Shown in pieces: positions 1 to 10,605 of a stretch of DNA of 64,000 bases. The stretch covers positions 1,426,001 through 1,490,000 of the forward strand of contig OY754470.1 of assembly GCA_963575645.1 (NCBI GenBank), in the 5' to 3' direction. This stretch comes from Xanthostigma xanthostigma (lineage: Eukaryota; Arthropoda; Insecta; Raphidioptera; Raphidiidae). Position 1 is the first letter of the stretch. Each line of letters begins with the position of its first letter. Under the pieces are notes generated by a model that saw only the letters and a program-made list of their open reading frames with translations, was not told the origin of the DNA and ran no database searches. The position numbers were made by a program, and so were the translations under genes.

Positions 1-203
1 AAGACATAGTTATGCTGTCTCAAATACTATCAAATTAATGTTAAACTTAATAGGTATACCTTGTTTGTTTTTCTATATAACCTCTATTTCAAATCTTTTC
101 ACGAAATTCGTTTCAAAATTTCTATGTTTAAAATAATTTCTAATCTTTTTACAAGGTTTTATTCAACTTTAAATATTTGTCAGTCAGTCTAAAATCTAAA
201 TAG

Positions 204-592
204 CTAAACTCTATATAGCGACACTCAAGGGACTGTGCACTTTGTGGCGTTATTGAGAGTTGTCGTTAAACGGAGAGAAGAAATAATCCACGAATATTTT
301 TTTACTATAATATGTATTTACTCATAATATATAAAATTTACAACTGACCAACAAACATTCATCCTTTCATAAATTACATCTGAGCTAACCATATGAAAGA
401 TAATCCCAACAAACAGAATAACGAACTTCTTAGAATCTTCGGTACGCATGATGCGGACAACAAATCAACAAAATAACAAACAAGTCGTCATTTTGAGTGT
501 ATCATTGTATGAACAAGGTAAACCAACTGGAGTTAAGTAATTTGGACGTTTTAAGGAGTTTGTCGTTATATCGAGTGACGTTAAATGGAGCT
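204..592. mobile_element. Tigger/pogo-like non-autonomous element, copy 1
   Basis: The left end carries CTCTATATAGCGACA and the right end carries a near inverse (CTCGATATAACGACA on the other strand), giving imperfect terminal inverted repeats of about 20 bp. Most of the sequence is shared in order with the element at 7,631-8,159, including a stretch around AAAGATAATCCCAACAAACA. This copy lacks the transposase-derived segment found in the other, so it is an internally deleted derivative. Ends are approximate. Confidence 0.55.
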
Positions 593-1140
593 AAATGATA
601 GCAAGCTTTTCAAGATAATGTGAAACGTGGAGAATATGTCCCGGTATCCGACTAACGCAAATAGTGTATGTGCCCATATCCTATGTATAGGCAAACACAC
701 TGAAAAAGTAAAACCGTTATAAAATGGCCATTAGCAAAGTGTAAATACAATTTCATAGACAAGTGATAAGATAATTAAACCCAATAAAGAAAGTGCAAAT
801 CCAGTTAAAATCCTCAGTAGGTATCGATTTAGTCTATAAGTCGAAGCCAAATGGATTTTAGCCACAGTTACAACGTTGCTATGTGTCTATGTGTGTGAGA
901 AACTGGTAAATAAGAGAAGTATCGTAAGAAGAAGATACACTTAGCTCAAAGTCTGGTACAACCCCAATTGAGATAAAACTAACTAGGATATTAACATGAA
1001 AATTCAAACCCTATTATGCCGGGTTGAAGAACACTTTGTCAGATAATGATTTATATTGTACCACACATTTTTGTATAACAAAGGCACTGTAGAATTTTAA
1101 ATCGATTCTGTTCAAGAAATAAAATATTATAGTATAACAC
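593..1140. other. AT-rich intergenic, nothing recognised
   Basis: No open frame with gene-like content and no inverted repeat that I could support. Confidence 0.5.
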
Positions 1141-1290
1141 CGGCTTCACCCGGGTGCAAAAGAACGAATGCGAGGGAGGGACATGAGTACGCGTGTACAT
1201 CTTAGTTTACCGAGATGAATGTTGTGTCCAAATTTCATGATGATCGGACTTACCGTTTAAAAGTTTTTGTCGGACGAACAAATTTTAAGT
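1141..1290 (-). repeat. Dispersed retroelement-like repeat, fragment
   Basis: Contains TCACCCGGGTGCAAAAGAAC and, on the other strand, a segment reading as 'cgacaaaaactt...ggtaa...gattatcatgaaatttgg'. The same blocks occur in opposite orientation at 58,400-58,575. This resembles the 3' tails of insect RTE-type LINEs, but the class is my inference. Confidence 0.4.
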
Positions 1291-1430
1291 TTTTTATTTT
1301 TTACACCTTGGGTTATTGGTCCAGTAGTTTTTGAGTTTATTCATTACAAAGATAAATACAAATCTTTTCTCTTTATAATATTTGTATAGATTAAAAACAT
1401 TTTTAAACATAAAATTTCAAGTACTCAAAA

Positions 1431-1582
1431 GGGAAACGTCATTTTTGAATAATTTAGTTTCATACATAATAATATAAAAGCGCGGGTTCTCAACCCTGTG
1501 ACAGATCATTAACCACAACCCGCGCTTTTATAATCATGAACCTAAATTATTAAAAATTATTTTCATCCTTTTTTCCCATTCT
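1431..1582. repeat. Short foldback element
   Basis: A perfect stem TATAAAAGCGCGGGTT (about 1,476-1,491) pairs with AACCCGCGCTTTTATA (about 1,517-1,532). Beyond it both sides continue as an imperfect stem (ATAATTTAG(G)TTCAT). The loop is about 25 nt. It looks like a small palindromic MITE; no target duplication is clear. Confidence 0.5.
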
Positions 1583-1691
1583 AATAAAAGCTTGTCTTTA
1601 AAAAGTTTTTATTACCAACATTTTTACTATTAAAATTAATTGATTATTTATAATTTCAAATCGATCGAAAATGTGGCGTCCGCTAGTGTGA

Positions 1692-1760
1692 AATGGACAT
1701 TTTACTATCGCTCTACAGGATTGAAACGCAGCTATTTTATAGAGGACGTGCAAAAATAGC
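1692..1760 (+). repeat. Dispersed repeat family K, copy
   Basis: Shares the order CATTTTACTA-YCGCT..TACAGG-CTGAAA/..CAGCTATTTTAT-..GTGCAAAAATA with segments at 13,500-13,556, 50,600-50,662 and (twice) 55,970-56,200. No coding content is visible. Confidence 0.4.
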
Positions 1761-1762
1761 TC

Positions 1763-2444
1763 TAGTTGCTCATGCTCATCTGGTCGTAGCTAATAAAATA
1801 TACCTAGTCGGAATATTTGAAAATAATCGGAATCATCCGAATATTTGACTAATCGAAAAGTTCCCGATTCATGCATGCAGATGGTTCTTTCACTAATCCA
1901 CTTTGATGTTGCAATTTTTTTCATTATCAAACTACAGACAACTTTCTATGTTTGCAGCACGTACGAGTTTTAATGCAAGTATCAGTCCTGAACTAAAAAG
2001 GCATAAGTTTTTTCCTATATGTACTCGCAAATTGGTTTTTATTAAAATGAATTTTCCATGAATACAGCGTGTTTCCTTCATCGTGTTTTGGCTAAATGTG
2101 TCGGTGTACTCGAGTTTCCGTTCAAATAGATAGATAGATGCAATCTTAATTAAGAGTCAAGTTTGGTATAAATAGCGTCGAGCAACAGGTACAAAATACG
2201 TTTTTAAATTACAAATTCACATTAAGAACGTTAATAAAGGAACTGTAAAATATTTTTTAGTCATATAAACAATCCATTAATTTAGTTTTGTTGTTCTTTT
2301 GAAAACATTAACAGGAAGGAGTATAGTAATTGGTAATTTATTACAAAAATTCAAACCCCAATAATTGGGTTCATAAGTGTGTTTGTTGGTAGGAAAAAAT
2401 GGCAATCTTAAATTTCTCGCACTTGTTTTTGCATGCGAATAGAT
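1763..2444. other. Intergenic, nothing supported
   Basis: AT-rich. A TATAAATAG string at about 2,170 has no initiator-like or coding sequence that I can attach to it. Confidence 0.4.
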
Positions 2445-2580
2445 CTCTGTTCCAACCTCTCTGAGAACGGTAACAGAACCGTCAAAGTCATGTGCAGTAG
2501 TTAAAACCGATACACTTCCGTTTTGGCTACAGTGCATAACTGTGGCGGTTCTGTTACCGTTCTCAGAGAGTTTCAAACAA
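2445..2580. mobile_element. Foldback MITE, family F, copy 1
   Basis: A perfect 25-bp stem (2,457-2,481 with 2,546-2,570, core GAACGGTAACAGAACCG) continues imperfectly towards a small loop. The same palindromic design recurs at 42,630-42,765 and 49,896-50,051, with the shared outer motif CTGTTCCAAC.TCTCTG. The 99-codon frame over it on the minus strand is a by-product of the hairpin. Confidence 0.6.
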
Positions 2581-5095
2581 AGCTACTATTTCGGTGATTC
2601 AACTTTCCTGATACTATTAGAAATAAAGGTTATATAAGATGTGTATTTGTCTAATTATAATTTTAAATTTCGTCGTTTTACACAACGGTCAGACTGATTA
2701 TAAAACACCACTCTTTTGTACATGGAAAAAACTAATTTTTAAAATAGTTTTAGCAAGTTAATAAAAGCGTACCGTTTGAACAATCGACAGTACCAAATAA
2801 ATTCTAGTGTGTGCTTCTAGGGTTAAGATCAACTCACATTGAGCAAAGTCTGTTTGTTTGTTTGTTTTTTTTTTTGTGTATCACAATTTTCTCCTCCTTT
2901 GTTTTTATCTCATTGTAATGGTATACATCATGTGTATCCTTTCAATGTTTCTCTATAAACGAAATGAACTGTGAAATACTATGGCAGGACTCAAAACTTA
3001 TTGCTTGTTTTGAAAAGAAAAGAACCTCGTCAAATAATAAAGAATCTATACGGTCTCTTGAAGGAAATTAAAAACTGCAGACTACTAAAAATGCCAAATG
3101 CTCTTAACTGCCAAATGAGAGTATGGGCTATCCGAATTCAGAAATTCTAGGACCCTGCGTTATTAGAAAAAAAAATCTGAATTTGTGAAAAACAGTATTT
3201 CAGTACTCATCATCTTTTGACAAATATAAAATATATGTTTAGAATGAGGCTTGAGGATAGCCGAACCTCATTTGTATAGCACATTCATGGTTCCTCTTTT
3301 ACAGACCCTCAGTTTCCAGGTTCTAATCTGAGAACTGGTAAAAGTATAATTTGTTATATCGCTTGAAAATATATATATTTTTTTTAATATTGTGTATTTC
3401 ATAACAACATTAGAAAAAGCTAATACTATATACTTGTATGTTAAGAAGAAATTGTGAGCCATACTGTTTGTAAAAATGTGGTTAGATACAGAACACTTAA
3501 TGGGAAATAGATAAAAAGAGAGGAAAATTCGATTACGTGTGACACAGTAAGGTGAAGTGTAAGCGTTGTGGGAAAATGGTGCAGTCAGTGCAGAGTGTGG
3601 ACGGTTCACTGGATAGTGTCGTGGGTTCATAAGGGTGAATGGATTATAAGAAGGGGATAAGCGCCAACAAGAAGGGAGCTTAGTGTTCAAGATTAAGAAA
3701 GACACGGTGAACAATTTGCAACATTATTATTATACTTTGCAAAACTCTGTGATTATTATAATTTTCACAGTGTTTTGGAATTACATTTAGTAGCAAAGAA
3801 TATCATTAAATCTCTGACGAGGAAAACTTTTGTCGCTACGAGGAATACCGACTTGTTGATTCCTTAGGGAACTAATTTAATATATTTTATTTACTCATTA
3901 ATAATAACAATGAATAATTTCCAGATAATTGAATTTACAGCGTGTTTAAAAATAACATCAATGCATTTAATGCGGTAGTATGATGACGGGTAGTTTTTGT
4001 TGTTATGATCTTGTTGTCGAGTCTCTCAATTTTGTGCATAGCCACGCGTCTGTCATCGTTTTGGCGGTATAAGTAGCAATTAGCCCCAATACATGAATTG
4101 GGATACATTTCATTTCGTTGTAAAATGTGCCCAATAATTCTGAGATTACACAACTGACCTTAACTGTGTATTGTAATAGCTGCGACTGTGTACCAATCCA
4201 CGGGGAATGGAGATGTAATAAAACATTTTCCAGTGACAAGGTTATCAGTTTTTAGTTTGGTGTTGTTTCATTTTCCGTAATTGGAATGCTATTTTCGATT
4301 ATACTTGTTTATCTCCAGAACAAAGTCCATGTAATTCGTGCTCTGATAATGATAAATCGTACACACAGCAGTCGGGCAGGTATATTATCTGCCCTTTTAA
4401 CCCAATGGGCAGACTCACGCTGTTCATGTGATAGCCGACAATCGATTCACTCTAATAGGTGTCCTGGTGTATGTAGAGATACCGCTTGCACCTATTCTGC
4501 ACTCATCTCATCTACTTTAATCAACCCATATGAATTGAATCCCAGCGGAACGCCTCGATATCAGTTGCTTTCAAACAATGGTTTATAAATACTTGCTATT
4601 TTAACAAATATTATTGTAGAAATCAAATCCACAAGCATCTAATATTTTCAGTCTATTCAAAATCAACTTTTTAGTCTTAGGACTTGTGAAAGTACCTACT
4701 TACCGTTTGAATTTATTTTTCTTAAATTATTAATATTATCAAATTAAATACACCACACTAGTCTTTTCATTTATTGAGATATTGAATTATTATAATTTTA
4801 TAATTTGTTGTCAATATACAGTCTGAAAAAATTGGTCGATAATTTTATATTTATTTGAAGATTTCTATTCAGACGTTAATCTAAGATTTTAATATTTATA
4901 ATATTATTTTGAAATAATATTTTGTTTTTAGTGAATTTTTTCTTTCTTTTTAGGTACTTAGATATCAATGACTACTTATTATAAATTGTTTGTTATGAAT
5001 TTTTCATTAATATTTCAAAAATAAATAAAATCAATCTTAATTCTATTAGAAAATAAGTAGGTAGATACTAATTCATTTTTATATTTTTTAGATTA
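2581..5095. other. Intergenic, no supported gene
   Basis: Open frames of 72-148 codons occur on both strands (longest 3,268-3,714, minus), but none resembles a known family or shows exon signals with coherent neighbours. A weak inverted pair lies at about 3,106-3,150 and 3,244-3,275 (GGCTATCCGAA / GGATAGCCGAA). Confidence 0.4.
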
Positions 5096-5096
5096 C

Positions 5097-5135
5097 TTCT
5101 GAAGAAGGTCCAAATCCGGACCGAAATTTTATTTC
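5097..5135 (+). repeat. Hammerhead-like hairpin motif (CTGAAGA...GAAA)
   Basis: Reads CTGAAGAA, then a perfect 5-bp stem GGTCC/GGACC (5,107-5,111 with 5,118-5,122), then GAAA (5,123-5,126). This matches the spacing of a hammerhead core, but with CTGAAGA in place of CTGATGA. Related motifs occur at five other places in the window. Confidence 0.35.
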
Positions 5136-6231
5136 TTTATATCCGTTATTTATAATGTATATTTTGTTCTTTAAAACATGTTTGCTAATACTGGAATAGT
5201 AGAAAGAAGAGAGAACTAAATGACCAGATAACAAGAAAAATTAGCGTTCGCTAAATCTAAGTTCCACTTACAAGTGAGATAAAATTATCAGTATAATTTA
5301 AGTGAGACAAAGACGCGCTCGGGGCCAGAGAAAAGAGCGAATACTTCGCACGAATCGTGTGTGAGTCGAACAAGGATATAAAGTATAATTTGGAACTGAC
5401 AGGGGACAGACATTAGAGACAATTACTTTTTCTAACTAACAAAGACAACAATTCTCATAAACTTCGTTTGCAAGAGAAAGATAAAAAAAATAGAGAAAAT
5501 TGCACACAGAAGTTGTATCGTTTGTGACAATTACATTGTGATTGAGCCAGACAAGGAAAAAAAATATATACAACGCTATTCGGTTCGAAAGATAAAAAAG
5601 GACGGCGTGGCTGAATGATATAAACGAGCTGGGTTTGGAGATATTGTTAAACGGAATATTCGATTTCGTTTTTGTAATGAAAATGAAGATTAATCTTTTT
5701 TCAGTTACACGATTAATTAATTTCATAATGGCTGTTTCATTTCTGTTCACTGCGTTTGCAATTGATTTTAATTCTATTTTACATTTTCATTGAAACTTTA
5801 AATGAATTCGTGATTTTTTCAGACTGGAAATGTTTATCATTAACACATTGGAGTTACGGATTTATTTCAACATTGGATTTTTTTGTTTGTAAAATCAGTG
5901 TCGAATTTTATATAAGCCCACAAGGCCTACAGGAGCGTCAAATTCGAAGAGGCGCTACTGGTTATACAAAAAAAGTAATTGAAAGAGAAGACAGAAGCGT
6001 TTGAATGAATAACGTTATAGTACAAAGCAAATAATAATTTTTAATTTAGCTGGCCGTGGTACTAATACGCATGTTGATTTTTTCAATTTATTTGTTCATT
6101 ATATGAATTATAATGAAGCGAAAATATTTTGTAGTCGTAAGTCAATATCATTAAAAGAAAGTATCAGTTTTCAATTAAATATTTCTCCAGCATGAAAAAA
6201 ATTGAACGTTAGCAGCAATTTTTCTTTATAA
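5136..6231. other. Intergenic, no supported gene
   Basis: Two short open frames (5,436-5,750 minus; 5,756-6,004 plus) have low-complexity, AT-driven composition and no recognisable domain. The 5,300-5,345 stretch with GCGCTCGGGGCCAGAGAAAA resembles a transposon terminus, but no partner end was found. Confidence 0.35.
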
Positions 6232-6658
6232 AGGCCGCTGCACACGAGGCTGGTTTTGCCTCAAGAAACACAGCTAGTTTTTGAGCGCTGGTTTTCTTGA
6301 TGGCTTTTATGTGCTCGCTTCACACGGTGCGTCTTTTCAAGTTTGTTTTGTAGATGGAACTACACTCTATAGCACCTGAACACACGATGACCAGAGAGCA
6401 GAACGTGTCTGTTATCTGAGCAAATGCAGATACCACGACGTTTGTCCGTGTCGTCCACGTAACAAGAAACGGTTTTCTGATTGGTTCTTGCTCAAAAAAA
6501 GCAAGAAAAATGGCCCCGGTTCTAATACTAAAAACCTTCTTGTAACCTAGCATGTGAGCACGCAGTGACGTCATTTCCAGCCTCGTAGCCAGTCTGCCGG
6601 CCAGCAGAAGTCCCAGCAGTGTTTCTAGCGGCAAAATCAGCTTCGTATGCAGCGGACT
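6232..6658. mobile_element. TIR-type MITE, family P, full-length copy
   Basis: The left end AGGCCGCTGCACACGAGGCT and the inverted right end (AGTCCGCTGCATACGAAGCT) form terminal inverted repeats of about 28 bp that run on into GGTTTTGCC / GATTTTGCC. Flanking trinucleotides are TAA on the left and TAT on the right. Copies or fragments lie at 19,338-19,510, 27,414-27,762, 28,270-28,457 and 51,129-51,345. The TWA flanks suggest PIF/Harbinger, which is inference. Confidence 0.6.
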
Positions 6659-7327
6659 TATGATATTAAGTAAAGAGCATGATATTAAAAACGATAATGG
6701 AAAGAAGAGGCACTTTTATTATTCTCATTTAACATAATATAAGTATCAAATTTTTTTAAACGACTATAATAAATCATTTATTTTTCCCCTAGCAGGAAAA
6801 TATATTAAATATCAATCAAAACTTAATGACAAGAATCAAGTCTTGTCTTAGGGAGGTAAGTCAACGAGAGCTCAGAAATTAGGGTGAAGAGTGAAAAAAA
6901 TAAGGAAGAAGTCACATCCGAGTTCACATCACAAGGAAACAAAACATAACAATAATAACACAAAACATGTGACAGCTATAGAGATGATTCTCAGTTGTTC
7001 GACGTTACAGAAATGGCAGCTACTCATTGTATACTGTTTGCCGCCGTCTGTCGAATGACATTTATAACTACAACTAATTCTCCCCGTGACATGTCATCTA
7101 TTGTCCTTTGTTTCATGGTTTTGTCGACTTGCGCCTATCAGCGGCGGAGGATGTTTAGAAATGTTTTCAACTTTTTTCATTTTTTCGACACTGTGCAGCA
7201 GTTGGGACGGTTTTTTATCTTTTTAATATTTAACGAAAAAAGAAACTCAAAAAAGATATGTGAAACGCATTTGCTTATTTTATTTAGTGTTTTATTGTAC
7301 GCCTTAATTTGAAGAATCCTGTTATTT
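6659..7327. other. Intergenic, no supported gene
   Basis: Contains a 105-codon plus-strand frame (6,995-7,312) rich in Phe and Met, with no domain I recognise and no splice context. Confidence 0.35.
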
Positions 7328-7630
7328 ATACCCGTGCTTCTACCATATAACTAAATAAAGACCTTTATTTTATGATATAAGACCCGCACCTCCACCGTAT
7401 ACTAAATAATAACCTCTATTTCTATGATCTTAGACCCGCACCTCCACCATATAACTAAATAACTTTTATTATGTGGTTTTCGACCCGCACCTCCGCCGTA
7501 TAACTATTTATAGATCTATTATGTACGTTAGATCCGCACCTCCATCATATAAATTATAACTAAATAGTCTATTACATAATCTTAGACCCGCACCTCCACC
7601 ACATTACTAAACGACCCTTATTTTATAGTC
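7328..7630 (+). repeat. Minisatellite, ~51-bp unit, six diverged copies
   Basis: The core GACCCGCACCTCCACCATAT followed by AACTAAATAA starts near 7,330, 7,381, 7,433, 7,482, 7,531 and 7,585, a period of 49-54 bp. Spacers are AT-rich and drift more than the core. The array directly abuts the Tigger-like element at 7,631. Confidence 0.75.
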
Positions 7631-8159
7631 TAAACTCTATATAGCGTATATGACGTTATTGAGAGTTGTGTTAAACGGGGAGAAGAAATAATCCATTATT
7701 CCAATAATCCATATTGTCGATACGGACGAGCGACTGAATCCAAAGCGTCTTCCAACATCACTTATCTTTTCTCCCGCCTCTATTGCGCGTATTAGTGAAA
7801 CTTTTTCGTCAATACACAAATATTTTCTTTTACTCGCCATGTTCACAGTTTGAATGTTTGTGGGCAACTATGAATATGATAATTTATCGATAAGCAGCTA
7901 AGTTAAACATATGAAAGATAATCCCAACAAACAAAAGAACGAATTTCTTAGAATCTTCGGTACGCAAGATGCCGACCACAAAGCAACAAAATAACAAACA
8001 AGTACTGTTTATTGCTTAATGATGACTTATTGTTGTCGTTATTTAGAGTGAGTGTGTCGTTATTTAGGGTGTACGGTGTAAGGTAAACCAACTAGAGTTA
8101 AGTAATTTCGACGTTTTAAGAAGTTTGTGATCGTTATATCAAATGACGTTAAATGGAGA
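7631..8159. mobile_element. Tigger/pogo-like element, copy 2, internally deleted
   Basis: Begins with TAAACTCTATATAGCG like copy 1 and shares the 'AAAGATAATCCCAACAAACA' and 'AAACCAACTAGAGTTAAGTAA'-type blocks with it. It retains a transposase N-terminal coding segment (7,707-7,840, minus). Most of a normal ~500-residue transposase is missing. Confidence 0.6.
7707..7840 (-). pseudogene. Transposase N-terminus, CENP-B/psq-type helix-turn-helix, truncated
   Basis: From an ATG at 7,838-7,840 the minus strand reads MASKRKYLCIDEKVSLIRAI, then a typical 'GEKISDVGRRFGFSRSSVST' helix-turn-helix, ending at a Trp. This is the pattern of the CENP-B N-terminal/HTH_psq domain of pogo/Tigger transposases. 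After about 44 residues the frame runs into terminal-repeat sequence, so the CENP-B-type second DNA-binding domain and the DDE catalytic domain are absent. It is a relic within the element at 7,631-8,159 and cannot encode an active transposase. Confidence 0.7.
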
Positions 8160-9640
8160 TGCAGAAAATATTACATCAGCATAAATCGTTTTAGTGACTG
8201 AAATAGTTTTGTTTGAGAGAAAATCAGTTTGCGTGGCACCACACTGACACCACGCACTAATAAATGTGTGCTTGCGTCGGATATGTGGACGGGTGGTTGG
8301 ATAGGAGTCTGCCTCCAAACAGGCACAAATTATATACGACCTCGACGTACCTAAAACATTATATAACCAACTGAATAAGGGCCACTGATGTTTATTATTG
8401 TTGTTCATTGCAAATAATACGTTATTATTGTACTGCTTCAATGGATGTTGTTTGTTATTAGTCGCAATAAAACAAAGTTCACTTGTTAATTTTATCACAA
8501 GGAATTATTTGCTATAGTAATAAAACTTATTACAAACTCTACTCAAGTATCTACATTTTTGCACGACTGCAAAAAACATTTTCTCTTTTTCATACCAGTA
8601 TCTGTCAGTGCCACTATTTCTATTTTCTGTAGATCAAACCGATATTATTTTATATTAATATTAAAAACAAGTGTGCGAGTAACCTTTACGCGCGATTGAA
8701 GTAAAACATGCAAACAAAACATATGTTATTAGGTTTAGTTTTTTTTTCATATACGCCTACTATAATATGTACTTATCTATAGTCTATAGATATAGAGATA
8801 GATAAACAGGCAGAAAATGACGAAAACTTTAAGAATTAACAATTAGTTTTAATATATGATGTTCAAAATAATTTTCTTAGAAAGTATTAATAAAGTGCTA
8901 CTCTCTTGATTTTTTCAGATTTTTTAATCAAATGGTTGCAAAGTTAGAGATGTGGGGGAGCACATTATTAGCAAATGTAGGAGCTTATATCTCGGGGAAT
9001 ATTCACCTAAGAAAAAAAGTCACTTAAGAACTTTTATTGTATTTTTAAAGATCTGTCCAATGATATCCCATGCTGTCCCATGCAATGGGGTGCGCAAAAA
9101 TACTAATTTTCATCCCTCAGTTCTGTGTACATAGAAAGCTACCCCTAAATATATTTTTTTAAATTTCATTACACGATTGTATGGCGGTTTACATAAAAGA
9201 CCTGTGCATGTAAAATTTCATCCGAATCGTTGGAAAGATGGCGGAGTTGGCTGTCACATACGGACGAACATCATAAGGGTTTAGTTTTTTCCAATAGCTC
9301 CGCAACCCTAAAAATTGTTTAAAAAATTCATCCCTGGCTGAATCAACGTGTTTGTTGAACAAACTTTATTAATTTATGTTGAAATCTATGTGTTAAAATC
9401 TAATCTGTCACTTGTGTGAACAAACATAGGTACCTACCTACATGTGTGTAGTAATCATTCCGAATGTCGGTGTTTGTTTTTCACGTTACAACGGATTTTA
9501 CACTTTCAACAACAGACAGAGTGTCTCTGGAAATGTATAAAACGTCAAAGGACTGTAACATAGTCGATTTAGTTCAAGAGCTTGAGGTCAAAAGCTGCTA
9601 GATTTTTGTAAAGACTAATAATTAGAGAATAACTAGTAAT
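8160..9640. other. Intergenic, no supported gene
   Basis: AT-rich with frames of 60-119 codons and no recognisable products. The stretch 9,060-9,300 (cggacgaacatcataaggg region) resembles retroelement tails seen elsewhere but cannot be delimited. Confidence 0.35.
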
Positions 9641-9641
9641 G

Positions 9642-9712
9642 TCAAAGATACGGCCCGCGGACCGCATCCGGCCCTCAAGCCATTTCAATACGGTCCGCGA
9701 TCAGAATCTATC
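9642..9712. repeat. GC-rich repeat fragment (CGGCCCGCGG)
   Basis: A small GC-rich island with CGGCCCGCGGACCGCATCCG and later CGGTCCGCGA in an AT-rich background. The wording resembles a widespread animal transposon terminus; the class is unproven. Confidence 0.3.
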
Positions 9713-9807
9713 CAGTGAGGATTTTAGACTGCATTCGTTGCCACTACTTATTTTTAAAACTGTTGGATCTTCAATCTCAAGATAATTTATCCTTTTTGTT
9801 ACCATTA

Positions 9808-10378
9808 TACAGTATGTAAACGCGTAAGGTGCACATAGGGAAATTAGCATTCGGAAAAAATACTTGGATCAGAGTTAGCCACGACTGCATTAATTGTTAT
9901 TTCTATTGAATTATCGTGGTAATCTTGAGGATTTTTATTTTATTGTGATTTATTTTTATTTTGCTTGACTTTTTTAATAATAAAAAGCTCTTATAAATCA
10001 TTATTTTAATTTACAAAAATAAAACAAAAAAACAACTCCATCTGTTTGGAAACATTTTATCCAAAAATTGTTTGACTGGTATGACGTATGCGCGTTGGTA
10101 AATCAGTGACCCAATGTCTTTAGGTTCAACACGAATAGGCGGAGATATTTGATCTCGCACCATATTGAAGTATTTTTGGGAATTTAATGTCCCATTAATA
10201 AAAAAAGTCCAATTATGTTGTAATCATTTGAATATTTTCTTCGGTAGTATACACATTCATTTTCCAAAAGAATATTATCTGTCAAATTGAAAAACAAGAT
10301 TTCAAGGCTCACTCTGATCCAGTCATTTTTTCCCAATGTTAATTTCCCTATGTGCACCTTACGTGTTTACATACTGTA
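9808..10378. mobile_element. Tc1/mariner-type element with long terminal inverted repeats
   Basis: Terminal inverted repeats of about 70 bp run from 9,810 (CAGTATGTAAACGCGTAAGG) and into 10,376 (inverse CAGTATGTAAACACGTAAGG) with few mismatches. TA dinucleotides flank both ends (9,808-9,809; 10,377-10,378), the target duplication of the IS630-Tc1-mariner superfamily. The 567-bp body holds a deleted transposase relic on the minus strand. Confidence 0.8.
10031..10260 (-). pseudogene. Mariner-type transposase relic, internally deleted
   Basis: A start codon at 10,258-10,260 opens 'MNVYTTEENIQMITT', then stops. A following minus-strand frame (about 10,211 to 10,031) has FFINGTLNSQKYFNMVRDQ and further on VKQFLDKMFPNRW. 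In mariner transposases a 'FF.GT.N...Y...L' block leads to the second catalytic Asp and then to a '..FLD..FPNRWIGR' block. Here the catalytic QDGAP region is decayed, the N-terminal helix-turn-helix is lost, and nothing follows the FPNRW block. It lies in the correct place inside the TIRs. Confidence 0.6.
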
Positions 10379-10519
10379 TATGTATAAAAAACAACAACTT
10401 CAGAGGGTGAAAAGAGGTAAATAGTCTAAAAATCAGTATGGGCGTCATTTTCAAGGTTTTTCAGGACGCTGATAACGTGAATGTCATCAATTTTGAAATT
10501 TATTAGGAAAGTCACGTCG

Positions 10520-10605
10520 AGAAAAGAGTAACTATGCCAAATGATGGGAATGCGTCCGCGTTTCGTCTCAATCGCGTGCGAAGCCGCGGGTAACGGCTAG
10601 TAATT
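10520..10605 (-). repeat. Retroelement tail fragment (GCGAAGCCGCGGGTAACGGC)
   Basis: Ends in GCGAAGCCGCGGGTAACGGCTAGTAA. The same motif in reverse sense (CTAGCTGTACCCGCGGCTCC) begins the repeat at 63,588, and a shorter trace is at 29,097-29,125. Such tails are typical of insect LINE/SINE families; the class is inferred. Confidence 0.4.

Noticed and set aside
2160-2230. TATAAATAG string as a promoter
   Set aside because: No initiator at a suitable distance and no gene follows on that strand.
3268-3714. 148-codon minus-strand open frame, longest in the window
   Set aside because: No domain, no signal peptide or conserved motif, and length is within what AT-rich random sequence can give over 64 kb.
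7328-7630. CRISPR-like array of regular repeats and spacers
   Set aside because: Eukaryotic context, diverged repeats, related AT-rich spacers and no cas genes. It is a minisatellite.
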